Shown: positions 17,926-28,129, counted from the first letter of the stretch. The stretch: DNA of 64,000 nucleotides from DASXKD01 sp963734725 (GCA_963734725.1 CAVTIX010000023.1:49508-113507); one strand, 5' to 3'. Numbers and translations are program-made. Notes: a model not told the origin generated them from the sequence alone.

Positions 17926-19221
17926 GTGCAGACCAACCGGCGCCCGCTCCGCATAGCGCTCGTCTCGTACCGCAGCAGGCCGCACGTGGGCGGCCAGGGC
18001 ATCTACTTGCGGCACCTGTCCCGCGAACTGGCCGTGCTGGGCCACCACGTGGAGGTGCTCTCCGGCCAGCCCTACCCGGAACTGGAGCCCGGCCCGGTGC
18101 TGCGCACGCTGCCCAGCCTGGACCTGTACCGGGACTCCGATCCGTTCCGCACGCCAGGGCTGTCGGAGTTCCGTGACTGGATCGACGTCCTTGAGTTCTG
18201 CTGGATGAAGACAGGGGCGTTCCCTGAGCCGTTCACGTTCAGCCTCCGCGCCCGCCGGGAGCTGCTGACCAGGCTCGCGGACTTCGACCTGGTCCATGAC
18301 AACCAGGTGCTGGCCTACGGGCTGCTGGCGCTGCCCCGGGCCGGGATGCCGCTGGTGACCAGCATCCACCACCCGATCAGCGTGGACCGGCGCATCGAGG
18401 TGGCGGCGGCGAAGGGGCTGAGCAAGCTCTCCAAGTGGCGCTGGTACAGCTTCGTGCGGATGCAGGCCCGGGTGGCCCGCCGCTGCGGCACGATCCTGAC
18501 CGCGTCCCAGTCCTCGGCCGCGGACATCTGCCGTGACTTCGGGGTGACACCGGGCAACGTCCGGGTCATCCCGCTGGGGGTGGACACCCGCCTGTTCCAT
18601 CCACGGCCCGCGCCGCGCGTGCCCGGCCGGGTGATCGCGGTGGCCAGCGCCGCCGACTCACCGATCAAGGGCGTGGCGACGCTGCTGCGGGCGTTCGGCA
18701 AGCTGGCCACCGAACGGGACGCGGAGCTGGTCGTGGTCGGCAAGCCGAACCCCGGCGGCCCCACCGAACGGCTGGCCGCCGAGCTGGCCCTCGGCGACAA
18801 GGTGCGGTTCGCGCACGGGATCAGCGACGCCGAGCTGGCGGAACTGGCGGCCAGCGCCCAGGTCGCAGTGGTGCCATCGCGGTATGAGGGGTTCTCGCTG
18901 CCCGCGGTGGAGCACATGGCGTCCGGCACGCCGCTGATCGTCAGCCGCACCGGGGCGCTGCCGGAGGTGGTCGGGGACACGGCGGTGCAGGTGACGCCGG
19001 GCGACCCGGAGGAACTGGCCGCGGCGCTGCGGGACCTGCTCGACTCGCCGGATCGGCGCGCCGGGCTCGGCCAGGCCGCCTGGCACCGGGTCCAGGAGCG
19101 GTTCGCCTGGCCCGCCGTCGCCCGGGCCACCGTCGCGGAATACCACCGGGCGATCGCCGCCCGGGGGGCCGGGCGGGCCCCGGCTGGCAGCCTTGGCGTG
19201 AAGGGAGCCGACCCCTGCTGA
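17926..19221 (+). CDS. Glycosyltransferase family 4 (GT-B fold)
   Basis: A 431-aa nucleotide-sugar glycosyltransferase. It has the N-terminal GT4 acceptor-domain motif SYRSRPHVGGQGIYLRHLSRELA and the C-terminal donor domain with VPSRYEGFSLPAVEHMASGTPLIVS (the E-x7-E region) and GALPEVVGDTA. The GTG at 17926 (GTGCAGACC) starts directly before PLRIALVSYRS. It is the first gene of a GT - methyltransferase - prenyltransferase-like series, an arrangement recalled as conserved in Streptomyces. The acceptor is unknown. Confidence 0.88.
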   Translation: MQTNRRPLRIALVSYRSRPHVGGQGIYLRHLSRELAVLGHHVEVLSGQPYPELEPGPVLRTLPSLDLYRDSDPFRTPGLSEFRDWIDVLEFCWMKTGAFPEPFTFSLRARRELLTRLADFDLVHDNQVLAYGLLALPRAGMPLVTSIHHPISVDRRIEVAAAKGLSKLSKWRWYSFVRMQARVARRCGTILTASQSSAADICRDFGVTPGNVRVIPLGVDTRLFHPRPAPRVPGRVIAVASAADSPIKGVATLLRAFGKLATERDAELVVVGKPNPGGPTERLAAELALGDKVRFAHGISDAELAELAASAQVAVVPSRYEGFSLPAVEHMASGTPLIVSRTGALPEVVGDTAVQVTPGDPEELAAALRDLLDSPDRRAGLGQAAWHRVQERFAWPAVARATVAEYHRAIAARGAGRAPAGSLGVKGADPC

Positions 19222-19985
19222 CCGTTGACTTCCGCCGCTTCCCCGTCGAGCCGGGCGACCGTCTGCTTGATCTCGGCTGCGGCGCCGGGCGGCACGCGTT
19301 CGAGGCGTACCGGCGCGGCGCGGAGGTGGTCGCGTTCGACACCGATCACGGCGAGCTGTGCCAGGTCAGCGGGATGACCGCGGCCATGGCAGCGGCCGGG
19401 GAGGCGCCGTCGGCGGCCCGGGCGCGGCCGGTGGGCGGCGACGCCACGGCCATGCCGTTCGGCGATGGCGCCTTCGACCGGGTGATCGCCGCGGAGGTGC
19501 TGGAGCACATTCGGCTCGACCAGCGCGCGCTCGCCGAGATCGCCCGGGTGCTGCGGCCCGGCGGCCTGCTCGCGGTGACGGTGCCCGCCTGGCTGCCGGA
19601 GCGGATCTGCTGGCGGCTGTCCGACGACTACCACAACACGCCAGGCGGCCACGTGCGCATCTACACCCGGCCCGAACTGGAGGCCAAGCTGCGCGCGGCC
19701 GGGTTCGTGGTCAGCGGGCGCCACCGCGCGCACGGCCTGCACTCGCCGTACTGGTGGCTGAAGTGCGCCGTGGGCGTGCACCGCGACGGCCACCCGCTGG
19801 CCCGCGCCTATCACCGGCTGCTGGTCTGGGACATCATGAAGCACCCGCCGGTGACCAGGCTGGCCGAGCGGGCGCTCAACCCGGTGATCGGCAAGAGCAT
19901 CGTCGTGTACGCGCATAAGCCGCTGAGCGCGCCGCTTCCCGTTCCGGTCCCGGCGCCGCCCGCGCAGGCGCATGCCCGTGGGTGA
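19215..19985 (+). CDS. Class I SAM-dependent methyltransferase, CTG start
   Basis: A 256-aa methyltransferase with motif I LLDLGCGAGRHAFEAYRRG, the acidic residue of motif II in VVAFDTDHGE, motif IV FDRVIAAEVLEHI and VLRPGGLLAVTVPAW. Homologues recalled from Streptomyces begin M-LTVDFxRFP. Here that first codon is CTG (19215) followed by another CTG at 19218, which forms CTGA with the glycosyltransferase stop. AAGGGAG lies upstream. The first standard in-frame start (19326) would delete motif I, so a CTG start is required. It overlaps the next gene at 19972 and is probably co-translated with its neighbours. Confidence 0.82.
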   Translation: MLTVDFRRFPVEPGDRLLDLGCGAGRHAFEAYRRGAEVVAFDTDHGELCQVSGMTAAMAAAGEAPSAARARPVGGDATAMPFGDGAFDRVIAAEVLEHIRLDQRALAEIARVLRPGGLLAVTVPAWLPERICWRLSDDYHNTPGGHVRIYTRPELEAKLRAAGFVVSGRHRAHGLHSPYWWLKCAVGVHRDGHPLARAYHRLLVWDIMKHPPVTRLAERALNPVIGKSIVVYAHKPLSAPLPVPVPAPPAQAHARG

Positions 19986-21052
19986 CAACCTGGCCCGGCT
20001 CTATTCGGGACAGTTGATGCCATACGCCCGTTCCCTGGCTGGCCGCACCCCCGCGGTGGCCGGGGTGCTGACCGAGGCGGAGATACGTGCCACCGGCGAG
20101 AGCATCGTGGCCGCGCAGGAGGAATCCGGGGCGATCGGCTGGCCGGACGGCCAGGTGGACGCCTGGAACCACGTCGAGTGCGCCATGGCGCTGTCGGTGT
20201 GCGGGCTGCGCCGGCCCCGCCCGGCGGGCCTACGAATGGCTGCGGGCGACCCAGCGGGCCGACGGCTCCTGGCCGCGGCGGACCGCGCCCGGCGGCGCGG
20301 TAAACGAGGCCGCGGGAGAGAGCAACCACGCCGCCTACGTGGCGGTGGGTGTCTGGCACGAGTACCTGCTCACCGGGGACACCGAGTTCGTGGCCCGGAT
20401 GTGGCTCACGGTGCGCCTGGCCATCGAGTACGCCCTTGGCCTGCAAACGCCACGCGGGGAGATCATCTGGCAGCGCGACCCGGGCGGCGCCCGGGCCGGT
20501 TATGCGCTGCTGACCGGGTGCGCCAGCATGTGCCAGAGCCTGCGCTGCGCCGTGGCGCTGGCCGAGCTCGCCGGCCAGCCACAGCCGGACTGGGAACTGG
20601 CCGAGGGACGGCTCGCGCACGCGGTCGCGTGCCACCCCGAGGCGTTCGAAGACAAGTCCAGGTTCTCGATGGACTGGTACTACCCGGTCCTCGGCGGAGC
20701 GGTTCGCGGGCCGGGCGCCGCGGCGCGGCTGGCGGCCGGCTGGGCCGACTTCGTGGTGCCGGGCCTGGGCGTCCGCTGCGTCCGCGACGAGCCCTGGGTC
20801 ACCGGCGCCGAGACCTGCGAGCTTGTGCTGGCCCTGGATGCGATCGGAGATAGCCGCCGCGCCATGGAGATGTTCGCCGAGGTGCAGTTCCTGCGCGACC
20901 CCGACGGGGCGTACTGGACCGGCTGGCAGTTCGCCAACAAGAAGCACTTTCCGAACGAGCGCAGCAGTTACACGTCGGCGGCGATCATCCTCGCCGCCGA
21001 CGCGCTATCCCGGAGCACTAAGGCGAACGGCCTGTTCCGCAATATCCCGTAG
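19972..21052 (+). pseudogene. Prenyltransferase/squalene-oxidase-repeat-like protein, frameshifted
   Basis: Reading from ATG 19972 gives an N-terminus (YARSLAGRTPAVAGVLTEAE, AWNHVECAMALSVCGL) that continues only after a one-base shift near 20210-20225 into RRAYEWLRATQRADGSW and on to FPNERSSYTSAAIILAADAL. The joined product of about 360 aa resembles alpha/alpha-barrel proteins annotated as prenyltransferase or glycoside-hydrolase-like, found next to such GT and methyltransferase genes. The shift lies in a C/G run (CGGCCCCGCCCGGCGG), so a sequencing error is as likely as a real mutation. The catalytic role is unknown. Confidence 0.7.
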
Positions 21053-21213
21053 CACGGCTGCCCCCACCTTGGCCTGGGTCGTCAGGCTAACCCCGTCCGG
21101 AGATCCGACCTATCACGCGAAACGGCTCCGCAAAACATGTCAAACCGGGCGCCGAACCGGTCGTTTCACGTGGTATGTCGGGATGTGGGAGCAGGGTTGC
21201 TCTGGTGCCAGGG

Positions 21214-21885
21214 CTATACCGGGCCGTCGCTTGTCCGTTCCAGAACGCGGAGCGAGCCCTCGACGGCCACCTCGGTGAACGCACCGGAAGCCAGCGCCCG
21301 CAGGTAGATGTGGTAGGGGGGCCGGCCGCCGTCGGCGGGATTGGGGAAGACGTCGTGGATCGCGAGCGCGCCGCCGGGGGCCACCCGAGGCGCCCACCCC
21401 TCGTAGTCGGCCTGGGCGGCGGCCTCGGTGTGCCCGCCGTCGATGAACAACAGCCCCACCGGCGCCCGCCACAGCCGCGCCACGTCCGCCGACCGGCCGA
21501 CGATCGCGATCACGTCCTCGTCGAGACCGAGGCCGGCCAGAGTGGCGCGGAAGTGCGGGAAGGTGTCCAGGCGGCCGGTCGCCGGATCGACCAGGGTGGG
21601 ATCGTGGTACTCCCAGCCGGGCTGGTTCTCCTCGGACCCGTGGTGGTGGTCCACCGTGATCACCACCTGGCCTGCCTGCCGGGCCGCGCACGCCAGGTAG
21701 ATGGTGGACTTGCCGCAGTAGGTGCCGATTTCCAGCACCGGCCCGGCGGCGGCGTACCTGGCCGCCGCCCGGTACAGGGCCAGGCCCTCGGGGGGCGGCA
21801 TGAAGCCGCGCGCTGCCTCCGCCGCCTGCCGCAGGTCGTCGGGCATCGCAGGCGCCTGGCCGGGCACGGGGCGAGTTTCGGTCAT
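21214..21885 (-). CDS. CmcI/TylF-like class I SAM methyltransferase
   Basis: A 223-aa methyltransferase. The SAM-binding stretch is VLEIGTYCGKSTIYLA, followed by VITVDHHHGSEENQPGW, LFIDGGHTEAAAQADYEGW and a PGGALAIHDVFPNP motif. Together these match the family that includes cephalosporin hydroxylase-type and macrocin O-methyltransferases. An ATG at 21885 (MTETRPVPG) is the likely start, with an in-frame ATG at 21912 as the alternative. It is divergent from the ferredoxin gene. The substrate is not deducible. Confidence 0.8.
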   Translation of the reverse strand: MTETRPVPGQAPAMPDDLRQAAEAARGFMPPPEGLALYRAAARYAAAGPVLEIGTYCGKSTIYLACAARQAGQVVITVDHHHGSEENQPGWEYHDPTLVDPATGRLDTFPHFRATLAGLGLDEDVIAIVGRSADVARLWRAPVGLLFIDGGHTEAAAQADYEGWAPRVAPGGALAIHDVFPNPADGGRPPYHIYLRALASGAFTEVAVEGSLRVLERTSDGPV

Positions 21886-21941
21886 GGTCTGATCCTGCCC
21901 TGCCACCGGCACAGCCGGGGAACGCGAGAGAGAATGCCGCC

Positions 21942-22133
21942 ATGAGAGTGACCGTGGACCGCGATCTGTGCGAGGCCAACGGCGTGTGCGCGGGCCTGGT
22001 CCCGGCGGTGTTTCGCCTGGACGACGAGGACGAGCTGCACATCACCGGCGGCGAGACGCCGCCGGGACTGGCCGACCAGGTCCGGCACGCCGTCCAGTCG
22101 TGCCCGAAGACCGCGCTGAAGCTGAGCGAGTGA
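21942..22133 (+). CDS. Small ferredoxin, probable [3Fe-4S]
   Basis: A 63-aa ferredoxin with cysteines Cys10-x5-Cys16 (LCEANGVCAG) and a C-terminal SCP motif (Cys54-Pro). This is the three-cysteine pattern of single-cluster [3Fe-4S] ferredoxins that often serve cytochrome P450s in actinomycetes. It is complete and acidic. No P450 gene adjoins, so its electron partner must be encoded elsewhere. Confidence 0.88.
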   Translation: MRVTVDRDLCEANGVCAGLVPAVFRLDDEDELHITGGETPPGLADQVRHAVQSCPKTALKLSE

Positions 22134-22170
22134 CACCCGGGCCGCGCGGGGGAGGCAGCGGACAGAACAC

Positions 22171-22523
22171 CTAGGCGCCCGGCTCCTGCAGCTCGATCCG
22201 GTTCCCGGCCGGGTCGGACAGAAACGACTGGCGGCCCGGGCCGACGGGTACGGGTCGGTCACCGTGACACCATGGCCGCGCAGTTCGGCGACCGCGGCGT
22301 CGAGGTCGGTCACGGCCAGGGCGAAGTGCTGGCCCCTGTCCGGCGGCACGTCCGCCTTGATCAGGTGCAGCTGCTGGCTGCCCGCGTCCAGCCAGGCCCC
22401 GTCGAAGCTGAAGTCGGGCCGGTCGGCGCGCTCGGTCAGGCCCAGGACGCCGACGTAGAAATCCCTGGCCGCAGACACGTCGCGGACGTTGATGGAGACA
22501 TGGTGAAGCCCAGCAGGTCGCAT
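22171..22523 (-). pseudogene. VOC (glyoxalase/bleomycin-resistance) family protein, frameshifted
   Basis: ATG at 22523 starts MRPAGLHHVSINVRDVSAARDFYVGVLGL, a typical VOC opening, through LHLIKADVPPDRGQHFALAVTDLDAAVAELRGHG. Near 22235-22245 one base appears to be missing; in the shifted frame the normal ending RQSFLSDPAGNRIELQEPGA and stop (22171) appear. Two metal ligands, the His in HHVSI and the Glu in RIELQ, are both preserved once the frame is corrected. It may be a complete gene of about 117 aa damaged only in the sequence. Confidence 0.7.
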
Positions 22524-22672
22524 GCCCCCAGTCTGCGCCATGCGCAGCGCGGCGAGCCAGGCACCCCTGCGCCCGCCGCCACCCGGCGCCCGCCGCAACC
22601 CCGCGCCCGGCGCACCCCTAGCGCCCCGGCGCACCCCTAGCGCCCGCCGCACCTCCACCGCGCGCCGCGCCC

Positions 22673-23845
22673 TTAGCGCCCCGCCGGGCGGACCGCCTCC
22701 AGCCGGGCCAGCGCCTCCGCCAGGACCTCCTGTTTCTTGCAAAACGCGAACCGCACCTGGGACCGGGCCGCTGCCACGTTGTCGTAGAACACCGAGCTGG
22801 GGATGGCCACGACCCCGGCACGGTTCGGCAATTCCCGGCAGAACTGCATGCCGTCGGCGTAGCCGAGCGGGCGCACGTCGGTGGTGACAAAGAACGTCCC
22901 GGCGGGCCGGTAGACCTCGAACCCGACCGTGGCAAGGCCGTCGCAGAAGAAGTCCCGCTTGGGCCGCAGGTCACCGGCCACGGAGGCGTAGTAACTGTCG
23001 GGCAGCGCGAGCGCCTGCGCGATCGCGTACTGGAACGGCCCGCTGGAGACGTAGGTCAGGAACTGCTTGACCGTTCGGACCGCGGTCACGATCTCCGGCC
23101 GCCCGGTCACCCAGCCGACCTTCCACCCGGTGAACGAGAAAGTCTTCGCCGCCGAGCTGATCGTGACCGTGCGCCCGGCCATGCCCGGCAGCGAGGCGAT
23201 GGGCAGGTGGGTGCCGTCGAACACCATGTGCTCGTAGACCTCGTCGGAGACGACCAGCAGGTCATGCTCGCAGGCAAGCTCGGCGACCCGGGCCAGCTCG
23301 TCCGGGGTGAACACCACGCCGGTCGGGTTGTGCGGGGAGTTCAGCAGGATCACCCGGGTGCGGGGGGTGATCGCCGCGCGCAGCGCGTCGAGGTCGGGCC
23401 GGAAATCCGGCGGGTGAAGAGTGACCGGCACCCGGGTCGCGCCCGCCATCGCCAGCGAGGCCGCGTAGGAGTCGTAGTAGGGCTCGAACGCGATGGCCTC
23501 ATCGCCCGGTTCCAGCAGCGCGAGCAGCGCCGCCGCGATGGCCTCGGTCGCGCCGACCGTGACCAGCACCTGGCTGTCCGGGTCCAGGTCGAAGCCGTAG
23601 AACCGCTTCTGGTGCGCGGCGATCGCCTGGCGCAGCTCCGGGACGCCCGCGCCGGGCGGGTACTGGTTGCCCCGGCCCTCCCTGATCGCGGCCGCCGCGG
23701 CCTCGGCGATCTCCCGTGGCCCGTCAACATCGGGGAAGCCCTGGCCGAGGTTGACCGCCCCCGTGGTGACGGCGAGCGCCGACATCTCGGCGAAGATTGT
23801 GGTTCCCATCCCGGCGAGCCGGGTGTTGAGCAGTGGTCGGTTCAC
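22673..23845 (-). CDS. Pyridoxal-phosphate aminotransferase class I/II (MtnE/YbdL/KAT type)
   Basis: A 390-aa fold-type I aminotransferase, often named N-succinyldiaminopimelate or methionine aminotransferase. It has LGQGFPDVDGP near the N-terminus, NQYPPGAGVPELRQAIA, the PLP-binding NSPHNPTG and VVSDEVYEHM, and the Schiff-base lysine in SSAAKTFSFTGWKVGW. The start is GTG at 23845. It is divergent from a nitrilase-family gene. In other genomes such pairs act as glutamine transaminase plus omega-amidase in methionine salvage, the role favoured here. Confidence 0.88.
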   Translation of the reverse strand: MNRPLLNTRLAGMGTTIFAEMSALAVTTGAVNLGQGFPDVDGPREIAEAAAAAIREGRGNQYPPGAGVPELRQAIAAHQKRFYGFDLDPDSQVLVTVGATEAIAAALLALLEPGDEAIAFEPYYDSYAASLAMAGATRVPVTLHPPDFRPDLDALRAAITPRTRVILLNSPHNPTGVVFTPDELARVAELACEHDLLVVSDEVYEHMVFDGTHLPIASLPGMAGRTVTISSAAKTFSFTGWKVGWVTGRPEIVTAVRTVKQFLTYVSSGPFQYAIAQALALPDSYYASVAGDLRPKRDFFCDGLATVGFEVYRPAGTFFVTTDVRPLGYADGMQFCRELPNRAGVVAIPSSVFYDNVAAARSQVRFAFCKKQEVLAEALARLEAVRPAGR

Positions 23846-23908
23846 CCGGACATGACATCATGCCGCCGCGCCCGGCGGCACGCGGGCACCGTGACATACG
23901 CTGCGGGC

Positions 23909-24721
23909 ATGCGCGTCGCTTTGTGCCAGTTGCCGGTCAGCCCTGATCCCGCGGTCAACCTGGGCCGGGTGCGGGAGGCCCTCGCCGACGCCGCCGGGCG
24001 CGGCGCGGACCTCGCGGTGTTCCCCGAGGCCACGCAGGCCAGGTTCGGCAGTGACCTGCGCGCGATCGCCGAGCCCCTCGACGGCGCGTTCGGCAGCGGG
24101 CTGGCCGAGGCCGCCCGGGCCAGCGGGGTGGCGCTGGTGGCGGGGGTGTTCGAGCCCGCGCCCGACGGACGGGTATACAACACGGCGGTCGCCTACGACG
24201 CCGCGGGCGCGCGCGTCGCCGCCTACCGCAAGATTCACCTGTTCGACGCGCTGGGCGAGCGGGAGTCCGCCGTGGTCGCCCCGGGCGGCGAACCGGTGGT
24301 CGCGGATCTGTGCGGGCACCGGGTGGGCTTCATGACCTGCTACGACGTCCGGTTCCCCGAGCTGGCCAGGGCGCTGGCGGTGCGCGGCGCCGAGCTGATC
24401 GTGATCCCCGCCGCGTGGGCGGCGGGGCTGTTCAAGGAGGAGCACTGGGTCACCCTGGTGCGCGCCCGGGCGATCGAGAACACGGTCTGGGTGGCGGCGG
24501 CCAGCCAGGTGCCCGATCGCTCCGCGCCGCCCACCAGCGCGCCGACCGGGGTCGGCCGCAGCATGCTGGCCGACCCGATGGGGACGGTCCGCGCCGACCT
24601 CGGGCCGTTCCCCGGGGTCACGGTGGCCGACCTGGACACGGGGCTGATCAAGCAGGTCCGGGCCGTGCTTCCGTCCCTGGAGCACCGGCGCGAGGACGTC
24701 TTCGGCCCGGCGGCCGGCTGA
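23909..24721 (+). CDS. Carbon-nitrogen hydrolase (nitrilase superfamily, probable omega-amidase)
   Basis: A 270-aa hydrolase with the Glu-Lys-Cys triad in VFPEAT, YRKIHLFDA and CYDVRFPELARAL. ATG at 23909 (MRVALCQLPVSPDP) gives the standard N-terminus. Length and motifs fit Nit2/YafV-type omega-amidases, which hydrolyse alpha-ketoglutaramate or alpha-ketosuccinamate. The divergently transcribed aminotransferase would produce such keto-amides when using glutamine as donor. Confidence 0.85.
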   Translation: MRVALCQLPVSPDPAVNLGRVREALADAAGRGADLAVFPEATQARFGSDLRAIAEPLDGAFGSGLAEAARASGVALVAGVFEPAPDGRVYNTAVAYDAAGARVAAYRKIHLFDALGERESAVVAPGGEPVVADLCGHRVGFMTCYDVRFPELARALAVRGAELIVIPAAWAAGLFKEEHWVTLVRARAIENTVWVAAASQVPDRSAPPTSAPTGVGRSMLADPMGTVRADLGPFPGVTVADLDTGLIKQVRAVLPSLEHRREDVFGPAAG

Positions 24722-24735
24722 GCTCCTTCCCGAGG

Positions 24736-27700
24736 TCAGCGATAGCGCGCGCGCCAGAGCACCGGGTGCTCCGCTGACCCGCTCGCCGCGAACCCGGCGC
24801 CGGTGAGCGTCCCGTTCCCGGCGATCACCGCGTTGAGTTGCGTAACGACCGGCCCGGGCGCCCCGCCGCTCGCCGGCCCGGCGTAGTGCCAGGTCACCCC
24901 GTTAGCGGACCACCAGGTGAGCATGCCCGGCTGCCCCGGTAGCCCGGGATGGCCGACCGCCACGAACCCGCGGCCCGCGGCGGTGAGCGCGGTCACCACG
25001 GCCGGGCTCGACGGCGCGGGCAGGACTGATTCCCGCCAGGTGCGGCCACCGTCGGCGGAGACGGCTGCGAATGGGACCGGGACCGGGGCGCCGGCCGCCG
25101 CGGCGCGGTACTCGCTGCCGATCGCGACCACCTTGTCCCCGATGGAGGTCACCCTGGTCAGGGTGGCATCGGCCGCCCCGGCCGGGCGGGGCAGCGTGCG
25201 GAGCTGCCAGGCCGAGCCGCCGGGCGAGGTCCACACGGCCGGCGCGCCTCCTGCCGCACCGGCCGCCACGAAACCGGACCGGGCCGTGGTCACCGCGAGC
25301 ACCTGCCCGACGCCGGCGGCGCCGGTCAGCGGGGCAGGCGCCCAGGTGTTCAGGTCCGCCGAGAACCAGGCGGCCGGCGCCTGCCCGCCGCCGGCCGGGG
25401 CACTGCCCACCACCACGTACCCGGCGGGACCGGCCGCCGCCGCGGCGAGGCTGGCTCCCCGTGCCGTCAGCGGCCCGGTGCCCGGCGCCGTGGTCCAAGA
25501 CGTGCCGCTGGCCGACATCAAGATCACCGGCTGGTACGGCGCCTGCGTCCCGGCCTGGCCGACGGTCAGCCAGCCCGAACCGCCGTGCGCCACGCTCAGC
25601 AGCGCACCGCTCTGCCACGACGCCGGCAGCCGGAGGCCAGCGGGCGCCCACTGGCCGCTTGCGGAAGCCAGCCACGCGGCGGGCGCTCCACCGGCCGCAC
25701 CGGCGGCGACCTGCGCTTGGCCGGCCGCGGCCAGGGCGTTGATCGTGATGTCCGGGGTGGCGGCCGCGGTCAGCACCGACTGCCCGACCTGCTGTCGCCC
25801 TCTTGCGCCGGCGAGCAGCAGGTGCGGCTGGATGCCCGCCGCACCGGCGCCGCCTCCTGGCCCGTTCCCGGCAACCACGACGTTGCCATCCGGGCCAGCG
25901 GTGAGCCCGGCGACCCCGCTGCCCGGGTCGGCAGAGCGGCGCCAGCCGTGGCCGTGCTTGCTGAGGAACGCCATCTGGCCCGAGCGGGTGACAGCGGCCA
26001 CCGCGAACCCGTGGCCGCTCCCGGCCACGGCGGTGACTCGCATCGACATGCGCCGAGCCGGTGCCAGCTTGCCCGCGTAGCTCCACCGTGAGCCCTGCGC
26101 CGACAGGTAGGCAACCGCGTCCTTGCGCCCCGCCCCGGCGCGGCCCGGGCGGACGGCGAGGAACGTGCTGCCGTTCGTGGCCAGGCCGGCCAGCCTGGTG
26201 GTCGCGCCGTGCGTCGCGGGCAGGTTCAGCTGGTGCCAGGTGCGGCCGCCATTCGTGCTCCGCCACAGGCCCGTCGCCGACCGGTGCCTGGCGGCCGCGG
26301 TGATCGGGCCGCCCGCCACGATCACGCCGCCGTCGGCCGCGGCCCAGCGCAGCGCGGCCACATGCCTGCCCCGGGGGGTGAGCCCGAGCGCGGGCCCGCT
26401 CTCCCGGCGCCAGCTCTGCCCGTCGGTGGAGGTCCACACCACCGGGCCCGGCCGGCTGCCGGTGTGCTCGCCGACCGCGACGAAGCCGGTGCCAGCGCCG
26501 GCCAGGCCAAGCACGTTGTCCCCGGCCGCCTCGGGCGCCCCGGGGGCGGGCTGCCATACCTTGCCGTCCGGCGAGGTCCAGGCCGCGTGCTGGCCGAGCG
26601 CGAGCCAGGTGCTGCCGCTGCGCGCGATCATCGCTGGCACCGCCCCAGCGCCGGCCGCTCCCGGGCCTGCCGCCGGTACGGGACCGGCCGGCGGCGGCGC
26701 CGGTAGTCAGGCCGGGGGATCCCGGCGCCAGTGCTCCCGGGCCAGCCGAGCTAGGGGCGGTCACCGTGGCCCGCGCCCAGGTATGCCCGCCGTCGGTGGA
26801 CAGCAGCATCAGCGGCGCCGGGGCCGGCTGGCTGGGCTGCGCGCCAATCGCGATGACGGTCTGGCCGGCCGCGGCGATCCCGGCCAGCGACGGCGTGGCT
26901 CCGGCCGCCTGGCTTGCGAAGTCTGCGTCCGCGGGCGAGGCCGGCGGATACGGGGTGACCAGCGTGAACTCTGGTCTGGCCGGCCCGGCCGGGCCGGAGC
27001 TGCCGGCGCGGGCGATGCCGATGGCGGCGATGGTCCCGGCGAGGAGGACCACGGCGGCGCTGGCGGCGACCGCGAGCCGCCTGCCCCGGCGCGCTCTGCC
27101 CGGCGCCCCGGCTGTGCCCGCCAGACCGGAACCGATCTTTCGAACCGCCTTCTTACCTGCAGTGGCGTCGCTCGCGCCAGCGACGGCCTCGTCCGGACTC
27201 GCCCCGCCGGCGGCGGCGCGGCCTGCGGTGGCAGCATCCGCGGTGGCGGGATGCGCCCGGCTTCTCGCAGCGTCACCCGCGCTGCCGACCGCCGCGCCGT
27301 CACCCACGCGGCCGGCCGGTGCGCTCGCCACGGAGGTGCCGCCCGCGGCAGGGATGCTGCCCGCCGCGCCCCCGTCGGCACCGGCCTGGCCTGCGGCACG
27401 GCCATTTCCGGCGGGGGCCGCTGGGGCCGCGCCCGGCGCCCCTTCGGGTGCGTCAGCCGTGCCGGGGGCCCTATCCGTGCTGGCCGCGGTCTCATCGGTC
27501 CGCGCGCCGGCCCGCGATGCCGGAGCCCGCTTCCGGCCTGCCGGCGCCGCGGCGCCTGCTGGGCTCTCCTGCGCGCTCCGCGCCCCCGGCTTAGGAGCGG
27601 CGTCGCCGGTGATGACTGGGAGCGGCTCGGTGTGCGGGTCGTCTTCGGCAGGAAGGCTGCTGGCCGGGCGCGCCAGGGTGCTCGCCGCGGGACTGCTGCC

Positions 27701-28129
27701 CGCCGGGCCCGCCCCGGCGCTGGCCGACCGCAGCCAGTCGATTCTCGCCTCTTGCCACGCGGCGGCCGACTGTTGCCACACCGAGGCCGGCTCGACTGGC
27801 GCCGGCTGAGCTTGCCGTGACCCAGCCTGGGCTGGCTGGCCAGGTATCGGGCAGGCTGCCCGGACTTTTCCTGGCGTGTCGTCCGCCCGGCCCGGCGCGT
27901 CACCGGCCCGGCCCGGCGCGTCACCGCGGTCGGCGTCGGCCGTGATCGCCCACAGCTCGCCGTCCGCGAGCGGCTCGTCCGTTCTGAGTTCGTCCAGGTC
28001 GCTGGCCATGTCCGCGATTCCGCCGGGGTAGCCGCGCACGGCGGGCGCGAACGCCACTCCGCGCGGCGCCCGGCCGGGCGAAGCGAACAGGGCGGTCCCT
28101 CCCCGGCCCGCCCCGCTGGCGGTGCTCAC
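24736..28129 (-). pseudogene. Membrane-anchored BNR/Asp-box repeat protein, frameshifted
   Basis: The N-terminal part (from GTG 28129, or ATG 28009 MASDLDELRTDEPLADGELW) is a disordered Ala/Pro/Gly-rich cytoplasmic region of about 340 residues ending in one membrane span (RRLAVAASAAVVLLAGTIAAI). Outside follow BNR/Asp-box units such as STDGGHTWARA, TSTDGQSWR, RSTNGGRTWHQL, SADGGRTWR and WSANGVTWHY, expected to form a beta-propeller. The frame shifts by one base near 26690-26700 in a GCC-rich run; the rest continues to 24736. The joined product is about 1130 aa. No enzymatic motif is seen; the function is unknown. Confidence 0.65.

Noticed and set aside
22524..22672. Short CA/CG-rich direct repeats (GGCGCACCCCTAGCGCCC) between the VOC and aminotransferase genes
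   Set aside because: Only two short copies in a low-complexity GC stretch. No structure or coding potential beyond composition.
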